Shown here piece by piece: positions 18,494 to 26,168 of a stretch of DNA of 33,577 nt. The position numbers were made by a program, and so were the translations under genes. This stretch comes from Kistimonas sp. bin40 (GTDB lineage Bacteria; Pseudomonadota; Gammaproteobacteria; Pseudomonadales; Endozoicomonadaceae). The DNA lies in NCBI GenBank assembly GCA_002238585.1, contig MPMQ01000035.1, positions 1 to 33,577 of the forward strand, in the 5' to 3' direction. The notes below the pieces were generated by a model. The model was not told the DNA's origin and made no database searches. It saw only the letters and a program-made list of their open reading frames with translations. Each line of letters starts with the position of its first letter. The first letter of the stretch is position 1.

Positions 18494-19077
18494 TTGCTGT
18501 CCTGGCCTATGCGACTGGCCTGGGCGCCGGTTTGCCCCTTGTACTTGGCGTTGACGCGCTTGTTGTAGGGGCGTAATGCCGGGCTGCTCAGGGCCTCGAA
18601 ATTGATGGCGCCGACTGTCATGCCAGGTCGCATGGCCAGCGGCAGCTTGCCGGCGTTGAAGCACTCGAGAACAATCTGCCCACGCCAGCCCGGGTCTATC
18701 CGGTGGGCTGTGGCATGGACCATGAGTCCCAGCCGGGCCAGCGAGGAGCGGCCATCGAGCCAGCCCACCAGGTCATCCGGCAGGGTCACCGACTCCAGGG
18801 TCACTGCCAGGGCCAGCTGTCCTGGATGCAGGAAAAAAGCACCGCCTTCTGGCAGGACAATTTCATCACTCATGACATCGTTGAGAGTGGTTTCGATTTG
18901 TTCCCGGCTGCCAGACAGGTCGATGAAAGCTGTTCCATGATCCCGAAAGACGCGGAAGCTGTTTCCCAGCCGGATATCCAGGCTGGCACCGCTGATGGTT
19001 TCCGGTCTGGGGTGGGGGCTGATGCGCAGTTTGCCTTTTTCCAGGGCTGCCGCTATGTCGCGATCACTCAGGCGCAT
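18481..19077 (-). CDS. dcd: dCTP deaminase (198 aa)
   Basis: Converts dCTP to dUTP plus ammonia, feeding dUTP pyrophosphatase and thus dTMP synthesis; cytosolic homotrimer. The sequence is very close to E. coli Dcd over its full length ([47 protein letters not shown]). The catalytic block [18 protein letters not shown], then [12 protein letters not shown], places S111, R115, R126 and E138 at the same numbers as the E. coli active-site residues. The last ten residues diverge and end inside an 18-bp repeat. It starts 18 nt after mrp with a GAGGT ribosome site, consistent with an mrp-dcd operon as in pseudomonads. Confidence 0.96.
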   Translation of the reverse strand: MRLSDRDIAAALEKGKLRISPHPRPETISGASLDIRLGNSFRVFRDHGTAFIDLSGSREQIETTLNDVMSDEIVLPEGGAFFLHPGQLALAVTLESVTLPDDLVGWLDGRSSLARLGLMVHATAHRIDPGWRGQIVLECFNAGKLPLAMRPGMTVGAINFEALSSPALRPYNKRVNAKYKGQTGAQASRIGQDSNGHD

Positions 19078-19095
19078 GGTGTACCTCGGGTTTGT

Positions 19096-20226
19096 TCAGT
19101 CATCAACGCTGGTGATGACAGGGGGACGATTGTGGGTCAGGCTGGCCAGCCGTGCTGCCAGGCGACGTGCTATCGCAAGATAGAGCTGTGCATCAGCCGT
19201 ATGGCGTTCGGGCTGGTCATGGCGCGCCTGAACACTGGGCAGGCCGCAATCGACCTGCTCGCGGATACGCAGTGACAAGGGCAGGGAGCCGAGCAGGCAG
19301 GTATCGGCGTCCTGCGCCAGCTGCTGCCCCCCTCCCTCACCAAAGACCGGCTCGGTGTGGCCGCACTGGCTGCAGCGGTGCAGGCTCATGTTTTCAACGA
19401 TTCCCAGCACCGGCACCCGGACTTTGCGGAACATTTCGATGCCCTTGCGGGCATCCTGCAATGCCAGGTCCTGGGGGGTGGTGATGATCAGGCTGCCGGC
19501 CAGCGGCACTTTCTGGGACAGCGTCAGTTGCACATCGCCGGTGCCAGGCGGCATGTCCACGATCAGATAGTCGAGCTCTCCCCACCAGGTCTGCTCCAGC
19601 AGTTGCAGCAGTGCGCCACTGGCCATGGGGCCGCGCCAGACCATGGGGGTATTCTCTGTGACCAGGTAGGCCATGCTGTTCGACGCCAGTCCCAGCGCCT
19701 CGAGCGGGCGGAAAAAAGGGTGGGGGGAGTCAGGTGTTTTGAGACTCCCCGGCCTTTGTCCCTCCTTTACCCCCAGCATGCGTCCGACACTGGGGCCGTA
19801 GATATCGGCGTCGAGAATGCCGACGCTGGCTCCTTCATCGCGCAGGGCCAGTGCCAGATTGACGGCCGTTGTGGATTTGCCGACCCCCCCCTTGCCCGAG
19901 GCCACGGCGATGATGTTCCTGACCTGTTGCAGAGCCGGTTGCGTGCAGCGGCTACCGGCCGGCCGGACGCGGGTGTTGAACGTCATGCTGACCTGTTCAA
20001 CCGGATCGAGCCGGAGCAATGCCGCTTCCAATGCCGTGCGGATAGCTTGCAGGCCGCCGTTGCAGGGGTAAGCGACAGCCAACACCAGTGACAGATGCTG
20101 TCCTTCAACACTGGCGCTTTCTATATCGAGTGTCTGTTGCAGGCTGACGCCCGACCAGGGGTCCTGCAGCTGGCGCAGGCACTGTTCTATTGTCGGGCGC
20201 AATCTGTCCGGCGTCAGGGAAGTCAC
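19096..20226 (-). CDS. apbC: Mrp/ApbC Fe-S cluster carrier ATPase (376 aa, GTG start)
   Basis: P-loop ATPase of the Mrp/NBP35 family that binds and transfers iron-sulfur clusters in the cytosol. An N-terminal MIP18-like domain (about residues 7-90) precedes the deviant Walker A G111-KGGVGKS and the D-A-D-I-Y-G-P-S motif. IVDMPPGTGDVQLTLSQ follows, then TPQDLALQDARKG, and the cluster-binding pair C285-S-Q-C288. The frame is open far upstream, but the N-terminal domain begins right after GTG 20226, which has an AAGGAGA ribosome site and overlaps the upstream stop as GTGA. A 538-aa form would start with residues that are only the shadow of the upstream gene. Next to dcd, as in other gammaproteobacteria. 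Confidence 0.94.
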   Translation of the reverse strand: MTSLTPDRLRPTIEQCLRQLQDPWSGVSLQQTLDIESASVEGQHLSLVLAVAYPCNGGLQAIRTALEAALLRLDPVEQVSMTFNTRVRPAGSRCTQPALQQVRNIIAVASGKGGVGKSTTAVNLALALRDEGASVGILDADIYGPSVGRMLGVKEGQRPGSLKTPDSPHPFFRPLEALGLASNSMAYLVTENTPMVWRGPMASGALLQLLEQTWWGELDYLIVDMPPGTGDVQLTLSQKVPLAGSLIITTPQDLALQDARKGIEMFRKVRVPVLGIVENMSLHRCSQCGHTEPVFGEGGGQQLAQDADTCLLGSLPLSLRIREQVDCGLPSVQARHDQPERHTADAQLYLAIARRLAARLASLTHNRPPVITSVDD

Positions 20227-20966
20227 AGTTCTTTCATCTCCTTGAGGAATTCGGCATGTCCGCCATCGGGGTCGATCCCCTGCGCTTGCATTTCCTGGCG
20301 CAGTTGTTGCGAGGCGGTCGTCACGGACTGCTGCTGCGGATCCGGCAGGGCCTTGGGAATGCTGCTCTCGAGAGACTCTCCTGCCGCGACACGGTTGCAC
20401 AGAATGCTGTAGTTGCGTTCGAAGGGGGGCCAGCTGACAGCGCGCGGCTCGGTGTTGAGCAGGAACCAGCCGGTTGCGCGTGCCGCCAGATAGACCGCCG
20501 GGTGTGACCAGGGCGCTGAGGCTGTCTGATGACGCGCCTGACAGGCTTCCTGCCAGGCGGCCTGGGCTGAGGGCAGGCCTGGCTGGCGACGCAGCAGCTG
20601 GCAGCGGCGCCGCAGGCTGGCGGGGCTGGGCAGAAAGCGCTCTTCCCGAATGAGCTGAAAGATCGCCTTTTTGACCAGACGCGGATTCTGGTCCTGGAGC
20701 ACACGCGCCCACAGGGCCAGGGCGCGCCTCCGGTCTTCTTCTGTAGGCCAGGCCTTGAGAAATTGTTGGGGAAAGGCATCCCGCATCATCATGAAGGCGA
20801 GGTTGACGGCATCGTAGATGTCGGGCTGGCGAGGAGGGGGCTGGGCACTGTGATGCGGTGTGCCACGGGCGCCCGTGTCGGCCGGGATGGGCTGTCCGGC
20901 CGGCATTCCGGTACCGGTTTGCAGGTGATGCAGCTGTTGGCTGGCGATGCTGTGTCCTTGTTTCAT
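20223..20966 (-). CDS. Phage lambda P-like replication protein, putative helicase loader (247 aa)
   Basis: Resembles the replication protein P family, whose phage lambda member loads DnaB helicase. Family-like segments after a Gln/Pro-rich N-terminus are F-x-x-x-F-L-K-A-W-P (about 65-73), EERFLPSPASLRRRCQ (108-123), GLPSAQAAWQEA (130-141), HPAVYLAARATGW (155-167), FERNYSILCNRVAAGE (182-197) and IPKALPDP (203-210). It lies downstream of a DnaT-like gene, the position DnaC occupies in enterobacteria, so a chromosomal helicase-loading role is plausible. ATG 20966, preceded by GAAGG at seven bases, is preferred; in-frame ATGs up to 21023 lie in a tandem repeat. The stop overlaps mrp by 4 nt. No phage genes are nearby, so it seems domesticated. 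Confidence 0.75.
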   Translation of the reverse strand: MKQGHSIASQQLHHLQTGTGMPAGQPIPADTGARGTPHHSAQPPPRQPDIYDAVNLAFMMMRDAFPQQFLKAWPTEEDRRRALALWARVLQDQNPRLVKKAIFQLIREERFLPSPASLRRRCQLLRRQPGLPSAQAAWQEACQARHQTASAPWSHPAVYLAARATGWFLLNTEPRAVSWPPFERNYSILCNRVAAGESLESSIPKALPDPQQQSVTTASQQLRQEMQAQGIDPDGGHAEFLKEMKEL

Positions 20967-21095
20967 GGTACTGCCTTCATGGTACTGCCTTTGTGGTGCT
21001 GCCTTTGTGGAGCTGTCCGTCATGGAGCGTCCGTCATGGAGCTGTCCGTCATGGTAGTTCCCTTCATGGAGCTGTCCTTCAGGGTACTGGCTGTC
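20961..21095 (-). repeat. Tandem 14-15-bp repeats carrying repeated ATG codons
   Basis: About nine degenerate units of the type CCATGACGGACAGCT (variants CCATGAAGGCAGTA, CCACAAAGGCAGCA) run head-to-tail over the start of the lambda-P-like gene. Several units hold an ATG and a purine-rich GAAGG or ACGG that could serve as ribosome site for the next ATG. Mixed 14- and 15-bp lengths shift frame between units, so only some ATGs are in frame. Copy-number change could alter the N-terminus or the level of translation. Confidence 0.75.
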
Positions 21096-21346
21096 TCGCT
21101 GGCGAGCGGACGGCGTCCCGGCCCCGGAAGGCCGTCCGGGGAGGGCACCCGGCGGTGCACAGCTTCTATTCTGGTCGGTTTTTTCGGGTTTGCGTGGCGC
21201 GGCGGTGCTCCGGGTACATATTTGTCACAAATCAGCGGGCCAGTGACATCAATCAGCACGCATGCGCCCCCCGCCCGGCACCTGCTGCGCGGGGCTCTCT
21301 CCCCCGGACACTGTAGGGGTGCCGAGGGCAGCGGGGCCTGTGTGCT
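21096..21346. other. Spacer between dnaT-like and lambda-P-like genes
   Basis: About 250 bases without a recognisable gene. On the minus strand an open frame runs through it and ends at 21020, but its amino-acid content is unremarkable and resembles no neighbour. No convincing terminator or promoter was seen, so the two replication genes may be on one transcript. Confidence 0.4.
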
Positions 21347-22192
21347 TCAGGGGTCGAGATCGCCATCCGGGTCGAAATCATACTTGCCAATCCAGCTGCG
21401 ATCTGTCAGCTCTTCATGAGTAGGGTGACGCGTTTGTGTTCGTGTTGTCTGTTTCTCATTCTGCTGTCTCCGCCAGTTGTGGAGCACGTGCTTGCTGAAC
21501 TGGGAATCCCAGCCTTTGCGGGCTTCACCGGTGTCGTGCCAGTAGAACTTGAACTCGGCCAGCTGGGCACAAGCATAGTCCGGCGGCACGCCGTGGAAGT
21601 TCTGCAGATACTCATAACAGGCATGGGACGGCTCAAAATCCGGGGGCAGGGGACGGCAGCGGGCCTGGGTAGTGATGGCGTCCCTGTGCCGTTCTTTCAG
21701 CCGGCCCAGCTGGGCATTTGCGGCAGCAATGGCCGGTGGCTGAGGTGGTGGCTGTTGACTGGCCAGGTCCTTGAGTTGCGCCACCTGGTTCTGGTTGTCT
21801 TCCAGCTGATCCTTCAGGACTGCCAGTTGCTGCTGTCTGTCGTCCAGCAGGCGCTTGCCGTTGTCGATATCGACGTGCAGTTGTCTGACGCGCTCTTGCT
21901 GTTTTTTGACCAGTTGGTTGAGCTGTTTGATCTGGTCCCTGGTGTGGGCTGCGCCGGGGGGCAAGGCGCAGACGCTGGTCGGTGCGGGTTGCCCGGCGGC
22001 TTCTGGTGGTGCCCGGTGTGGCTGTGCGGTTTCAGCCGTCGTGCAGTGCCAGCCTTCGCTCTCAGGAGGCCTGTTCGCCTGTGTGTCAGGCACGGGCGTG
22101 TCCCTGGGGTGCGATTCCTGGGCCAGCTGGAAAAAAGGCTTGTCGGTGCGGTTGAGGCGGCGGTTGAAGTCTTGTGAGGATCGGTTGTTCAT
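21347..22192 (-). CDS. DnaT-like primosomal protein (281 aa)
   Basis: C-terminal residues ~185-241 match the DnaT DNA-binding domain pattern: F-x-P-S...Y-x-Y-L-x-N-F-H-G-V-P-P-D-Y-A, then Q-L-A-E-F-K-F-Y-W-H-D-T-G, then W-D-S-Q-F-S-K-H-V-L-H-N-W. The N-terminal ~80 residues are Pro/Gln/Arg-rich, and residues 85-143 form a clear coiled coil (IKQLNQLVKKQQERVRQL and onward), which could mediate oligomerisation as the DnaT N-domain does. In E. coli DnaT bridges PriA-PriB-DNA and the DnaB-DnaC helicase-loader complex in replication restart. Here the next gene is a lambda-P-like loader, so the pair may do the same job. It is longer than E. coli DnaT because of the N-terminal region. The ribosome site is weak (TTGGGAA). 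Confidence 0.75.
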   Translation of the reverse strand: MNNRSSQDFNRRLNRTDKPFFQLAQESHPRDTPVPDTQANRPPESEGWHCTTAETAQPHRAPPEAAGQPAPTSVCALPPGAAHTRDQIKQLNQLVKKQQERVRQLHVDIDNGKRLLDDRQQQLAVLKDQLEDNQNQVAQLKDLASQQPPPQPPAIAAANAQLGRLKERHRDAITTQARCRPLPPDFEPSHACYEYLQNFHGVPPDYACAQLAEFKFYWHDTGEARKGWDSQFSKHVLHNWRRQQNEKQTTRTQTRHPTHEELTDRSWIGKYDFDPDGDLDP

Positions 22193-22311
22193 GACGCAGT
22201 TCCCAAGGAATACCCATTCACTGCCAGTCTGGCCGGTGGGTGCGAATCGAAGAGGATGGGAGCGCTGCGGTCCGGATCCGGGGTTCCGGGGGCGCGGCGG
22301 GCAGCGGAGGC

Positions 22312-22338
22312 ATTCTACTGCAACTTGTGTCGGAGTAA
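22312..22338 (-). promoter_or_regulatory. Weak candidate promoter of the dnaT-like gene
   Basis: On the minus strand a good -10 (TAGAAT, 22317-22312) is preceded at about 15-17 bases by TGTTAC/TTACTC, a poor -35. It lies about 120 bases upstream of the dnaT-like start and would be the divergent partner of the promoter at 22415-22442. Confidence 0.3.
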
Positions 22339-22414
22339 CACAGCCATGGACAGACGACAGTGACTGAAAACTTTGCGCGCCTGTGACAGGGGGGTGATGC
22401 CCTGGGCGGGGAAC

Positions 22415-22442
22415 TTGTGGCGCGGCCGGTTGTCTCTATATA
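22415..22442 (+). promoter_or_regulatory. Candidate sigma-70 promoter of ankyrin gene 1
   Basis: TTGTGG (22415-22420) and TATATA (22437-22442) are separated by 16 bases and sit about 70 bases before ATG 22515. The adjoining ACAAGGAGGGTCGG (from 22442) resembles the coiled-coil array leader, but it is followed by no start codon, so the resemblance may be chance. Confidence 0.45.
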
Positions 22443-22514
22443 CAAGGAGGGTCGGCTCGCCCGGGGCGGTGCCTGGCCGTCGTGATGACAGCTTGTGTAG
22501 AAGGAGGCCATCGC

Positions 22515-23957
22515 ATGAATTCATTGTGCTTGCGTTGCGTATCCCCTGGCGGCGGCGAGGGGGGAGGGGGTGATGCGCGTGCCCGGCAGCAGAGGGGGGC
22601 GGTGCGCCGCTGTGTCTCGCTGCCTGATCTGGGCAAGGGCGAGAGTCTGTTACAGGCGTCTGCCGTCCTGAGACCTTGCGTGTCTCTGCCGACATGCGCG
22701 ACCAGGGGGCCGGACTTTGGTGAAACAGGCGCGCGCCGGGCGCTTGTCGCAGACAGGACAGGAGGGTCAAGGGAGCTGGTGTCTCACGGCAAGGCGCTGC
22801 ACGCCAGCAGGCGGGATCTTGTCGCAAGGGGCTTGTTTGTTCATGCCATCCGTTACTTTTCCGGGCATGAGGGCGGCTATGATGAGGACAGCATCAGGAT
22901 CCTGTCTGGTACACCGGTGGTGTTTGAAGCCTTCGGTATTGGCTGTCGCCGTCGTTGTGCACAAGAGGCGGTTCCCGACTTGTTGCACGACGATCCTTTG
23001 CGTTTTGTTCTCAAGTGTCAGGCTGTGGATGCTGTCAGAGCGGGACGCACCGGCGGGGGATCTCTTTGTCTCAGACTGCTGGAGCGCGAGTTGTCGCGCA
23101 AAAAACTGGCCGGCAGTTTCCGGATTCTGGAGGGACTGCGTCTGGCGCGCCGATACGCGTGCCTCAAGCCTGGCAGCTTGTGTTACCAGGACGGCACCAG
23201 CCTGTTGCACAGCCGTGCCTTTCACCAGGCCGAACCTGACTGGCGTTGGCTGGTGTTGAGTGCTGGCGTTTTCGATGTCAATAAGACCTCGCTGTGGGGT
23301 TCGACCTTTTCTCCGTTGCTCAGTGCGGTCGAGCATGCGGCCGATGCTGACGCCGTTGCCGCCCTGCTGGCGGCCGGCGCGGACCCCAATCTGGCCAGCG
23401 CTGCTGGTGTGACGCCGCTGGGGTTCGCTATGCTGGCCGAGGTGCCGGATGGTCTGGCAAAGCTTGCTGTGCTGCTGGCGAGTCCTGCCATAGATCCCAA
23501 TCGGCCCTCGTGCTTTGGCCATGCGTGCTGTACGCCCTTGCACTACGGGGCACTTCAGGGTCTGGCACCGGCTGTTGAGCGTCTGTTGACCCACCCCGGG
23601 ACTGATCCTGACAGGCTTTTCCGGGTGCCCTACCCTCAATTTTCCGTATCCTGTGCGTCATCGCTGGCTGTAGCGGTGGCCTGCTGTCTGGGGGATGAGC
23701 ACTATCCCCTGCGCATAATCCAGGCCCTGGCGGCGGCAGGTGCCCGCCTGTTGGTGGTGGGTGAGTGGGGCGAGGGGCAGCAGGAGGCGTTGAACTGCGG
23801 TGATGATCTGATGCTGTTGCAACAGGTAATGGGCATTGTGGCGGCTGAAGACAGAAGGCAGGGTGTGACACGGGCCCTTGAAGCGGGCCGGACCCAATGG
23901 CAGCTACGCAGGGTGCCGCAGTCAATGGTGCGCCCTGCTTCATCGAGCAGGCAGTGA
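22515..23957 (+). CDS. Ankyrin-repeat protein, paralogue 1 (480 aa)
   Basis: Starts at ATG 22515 with AAGGAGG seven bases upstream. The N-terminal ~90 residues are Gly/Arg-rich and probably disordered. Residues ~95-257 form a domain shared with the three other ankyrin genes here. Its signposts are H-D-D-P-L-R-F-V-L-K-C-Q (about 157-168), K-L-A-G-S-F-R-I-L-E-G-L, and W-R-W-L-V-L-S-A-G-V-F-D-V-N (243-257). About four ankyrin-like repeats follow (260-410) with LLAAGADPN, T-P-L, I-D-P-N, CTPLHYGAL and LLTHPGTDP, then the conserved end AAAGARLLVV. Ankyrin repeats bind proteins; partner and localisation are unknown. No signal peptide or membrane segment is seen. A secreted effector role is plausible only from family size and low-complexity N-terminus. 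Confidence 0.8.
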   Translation: MNSLCLRCVSPGGGEGGGGDARARQQRGAVRRCVSLPDLGKGESLLQASAVLRPCVSLPTCATRGPDFGETGARRALVADRTGGSRELVSHGKALHASRRDLVARGLFVHAIRYFSGHEGGYDEDSIRILSGTPVVFEAFGIGCRRRCAQEAVPDLLHDDPLRFVLKCQAVDAVRAGRTGGGSLCLRLLERELSRKKLAGSFRILEGLRLARRYACLKPGSLCYQDGTSLLHSRAFHQAEPDWRWLVLSAGVFDVNKTSLWGSTFSPLLSAVEHAADADAVAALLAAGADPNLASAAGVTPLGFAMLAEVPDGLAKLAVLLASPAIDPNRPSCFGHACCTPLHYGALQGLAPAVERLLTHPGTDPDRLFRVPYPQFSVSCASSLAVAVACCLGDEHYPLRIIQALAAAGARLLVVGEWGEGQQEALNCGDDLMLLQQVMGIVAAEDRRQGVTRALEAGRTQWQLRRVPQSMVRPASSSRQ

Positions 23958-24329
23958 GCGTCTGCTGAGCCTGCTTGTGGTGGAGGGACGCGTGTTGATG
24001 CCACCGGCCATGCAGCCATGCACGAAGCGATGGCGCCCGGTCTGGCGCGCGATTTTCAGGGAAACGGCGGGCTTCGGTATGGCGAGCTGCCCGCCGCTGG
24101 AGACAGGCGTAGCCGCCGAGACGATGAGGGTGGTGTGCGGGAGGGCCCGCGGCCGGGGCCTGGGGCTGCCGTTTGGGGGGGTTGAGGTTGGTGTGCGGCA
24201 GGCCGCGCGCACGGGACTTGGCATGCCTGTTGGTAGGCATACAGTTATGTCTGTTTGTCGCCAAGGCCCGGGAGAAAGAGGGCGCAGCAAACCGAGGCAC
24301 GGACAAAAACAAAATACAGGGGAAAATGT
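23958..24329 (+). other. Spacer between ankyrin genes 1 and 2, with a small hairpin
   Basis: Holds no recognisable gene or ankyrin remnant. ATGCCT (24223-24228) and AGGCAT (24235-24240) form a perfect 6-bp hairpin with a 6-nt loop, about 90 bases before ankyrin gene 2. TTGGCA just at its left edge is a possible -35, but no -10 lies at the right distance. The hairpin may be an operator or RNA element. Confidence 0.35.
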
Positions 24330-26075
24330 ATGAAAAGGCGTGGTGACTCTATAAGTATTTCGAACCATCCCACAGGTATTGGTTCAACGAGTTCTCTGGA
24401 TGCATCCGGCCCGTCAGTTGTTCAGGGAGACCAGAAGTCGAGCGGTGTTGTTGCAGGCCGGGTGGTGACAGCCACTTCAGGTGATGCGGCCTCTGTCGTT
24501 TCCAGCCCTGCCGAGGATCGGCTTTCACGGCCGGATGAGCGGGGCGCGGAGGGACGGAAGGTGAAGAAGAGCCGGGGTGGCAGAAAGGCATCCAGGACAG
24601 GGAGGGGTAAAAAACCAAAGAAGCAGGATACGCAGGCCAGTTCTGCCAAAGGGGACGGCCGGGTCCGGACTGACGGCAAGGCTGGGCCCGTTGAACAGGA
24701 AGCTCAGCTTGAGCAGGAGCCTCAGCTGGAGAAGAAGAATCAAGCCAGGCCGTTGGAATGGGGTAGCCTGGTCGACGATGGCGAGGACAGCAGTCAGGGT
24801 GAGAGTGATGACGAGTGGATCACTTTGGCAGACGTCTTTGCAGCGATCGAATCGGGATTGGCCGCCAGACAAGCCAGGCTGGGTGGCCAGGGGCAGAAGG
24901 CCACGCCGGAATCGAGGGCCGAGCTACTGAAGCGGATCAGGAGGGAGCATGGAGAAGGTCGCCCGACATCAGAAGAAGATCTGGCGCAGGCTATTGCTTT
25001 TTTTTCCTCAGGCCTTGAGAAGCTTGGCCCTGAGATGCTGGGGCGCCTGAGTAAAAATGCAGGCGCGCTGGATGTGTTTTTCCAGTCGCATATCGTTCCC
25101 TTGTGCAAGGATATTGCACCGCAGCAGGAGATGCCCGACTCTTTCGGCGACGACTCTCTCACCTTTGTTCTCAGGTGCCAGCAGCTTGATCAAGTGAGGA
25201 TGGCTGCGCAACCCCTGGCACTGGACCTGCTGGAAAGGGCCGTTCGCAGCCGTAACCTGCCGACCGTTTTCAAAATTCTCAGGGGATTGCAACGGGCACA
25301 GGAGCCGGGTTCTGTGAACGAGGAGCGGCCGCGCAAGTATAAGGCGGTGGAGTTGATAAAAAATGCGTATTTGTATCAAGGCATTGGCCTCCAATGGGTC
25401 AAGTTGCTATTGGCTTCCGGCGTTTTCGACGTCAATGTGGGAGAGCAGTCCGGGTTGTGGCTGGCGGCCCTGTCGGCGCCAACGACTGAGGCGATGGCGG
25501 CCCTGCTGGAGGCGGGAGCAGACCCCAACAGAGGGAGTCGCCGGGGAGGGACGCCGCTGCACGCCTGCATTGAAAACGCCAGGTCCCCCCAGACGCAGGC
25601 GCTACAGATGGACAAGCTCAGGCTGCTGCTCAAGCACCCCGGGATTGATCCAGGCCAGGTGCACGAGGCTGCCGGCATCATGGGAGGCACGCCTTTGCAT
25701 CAGGCTGTTTTCATGCGGGTTGAGGCGGCCGTTGAGCAGCTGCTCAAGCATCCGCGTGTAGAACCGGATGCCTTGGCGGCGCTTGAGTACGGTGAGTTTT
25801 TCATGCCCATGGGATCCCCGCTGGCAGCGGCCGCCATTGACTTTCTGTGCAACGCCGAATGCCCGGAGACGCTGGTGCGGACCCTGGCGATGTCGGGTGC
25901 CCGCCTGTTGCTAGATGAGCCGGGACAGGCAATCCAGGATTGCACTGATGACATTTCCCGGTTGCGCCACCTCCTTGCGCCTTTGGTGGGGGACTTTGTC
26001 GCCGGGCGCACATCGGATGCCCGGGCACAGCAGTTGACAGCGATCATCGCGCAGGCACGGAGTCAGGCACTGTAG
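24330..26075 (+). CDS. Ankyrin-repeat protein, paralogue 2, with basic NLS-like tract (581 aa)
   Basis: ATG 24330 is preceded by AGGGGA at about seven bases; a TTG 25 codons upstream has no such site. The long N-terminal extension (about 1-165) is Ser/Gly/Gln-rich. Residues 77-98 are strongly basic (K-V-K-K-S-R ... G-K-K-P-K-K), resembling a bipartite nuclear localisation signal, followed by an acidic stretch (149-162). The domain shared with its paralogues follows: G-D-D-S-L-T-F-V-L-R-C-Q near 272, RNLPTVFKILRGLQRAQ, and L-L-L-A-S-G-V-F-D-V-N near 360. Four ankyrin-like repeats occupy about 375-540 (LLEAGADPN, GTPLHACIEN, HPGIDPG, GGTPLHQAVF, GSPLAAAAI), ending in SGARLLL. Its transcript probably ends at the terminator at 26145-26168. 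Target and function are unknown. Confidence 0.8.
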   Translation: MKRRGDSISISNHPTGIGSTSSLDASGPSVVQGDQKSSGVVAGRVVTATSGDAASVVSSPAEDRLSRPDERGAEGRKVKKSRGGRKASRTGRGKKPKKQDTQASSAKGDGRVRTDGKAGPVEQEAQLEQEPQLEKKNQARPLEWGSLVDDGEDSSQGESDDEWITLADVFAAIESGLAARQARLGGQGQKATPESRAELLKRIRREHGEGRPTSEEDLAQAIAFFSSGLEKLGPEMLGRLSKNAGALDVFFQSHIVPLCKDIAPQQEMPDSFGDDSLTFVLRCQQLDQVRMAAQPLALDLLERAVRSRNLPTVFKILRGLQRAQEPGSVNEERPRKYKAVELIKNAYLYQGIGLQWVKLLLASGVFDVNVGEQSGLWLAALSAPTTEAMAALLEAGADPNRGSRRGGTPLHACIENARSPQTQALQMDKLRLLLKHPGIDPGQVHEAAGIMGGTPLHQAVFMRVEAAVEQLLKHPRVEPDALAALEYGEFFMPMGSPLAAAAIDFLCNAECPETLVRTLAMSGARLLLDEPGQAIQDCTDDISRLRHLLAPLVGDFVAGRTSDARAQQLTAIIAQARSQAL

Positions 26076-26144
26076 CCTCACCGGGCAGCCAGGGACGGCC
26101 TGGACGTAGCCCCGGTTCCCAGGGTTTTTCCGGGGTGGAAGAAA

Positions 26145-26168
26145 GGGGCTGGCAGGCCCCGGTTTTTT
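26145..26168. terminator. Bidirectional intrinsic terminator between convergent genes
   Basis: GGGGCT (26145-26150) and GGCCCC (26155-26160) form a six-pair stem (one U-G pair) with a GGCA loop, followed on the plus strand by GG and six T. On the minus strand the same stem is followed by TTTCTT. It serves ankyrin gene 2 and, in the other direction, the 1,042-aa gene, whose stop codon overlaps its right edge. A second inverted repeat (CCCCGG / CCGGGG, about 26110-26135) lies beside it. Confidence 0.75.

Noticed and set aside
19096-20712. 538-aa version of Mrp with an extra N-terminal domain
   Set aside because: The added residues are low-complexity and lie over the lambda-P-like gene in another frame. 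The family N-terminus begins at GTG 20226, which has a ribosome site and a GTGA overlap.
20961-21095. CRISPR array
   Set aside because: The 14-15-bp units are contiguous without spacers, and no cas gene is nearby.
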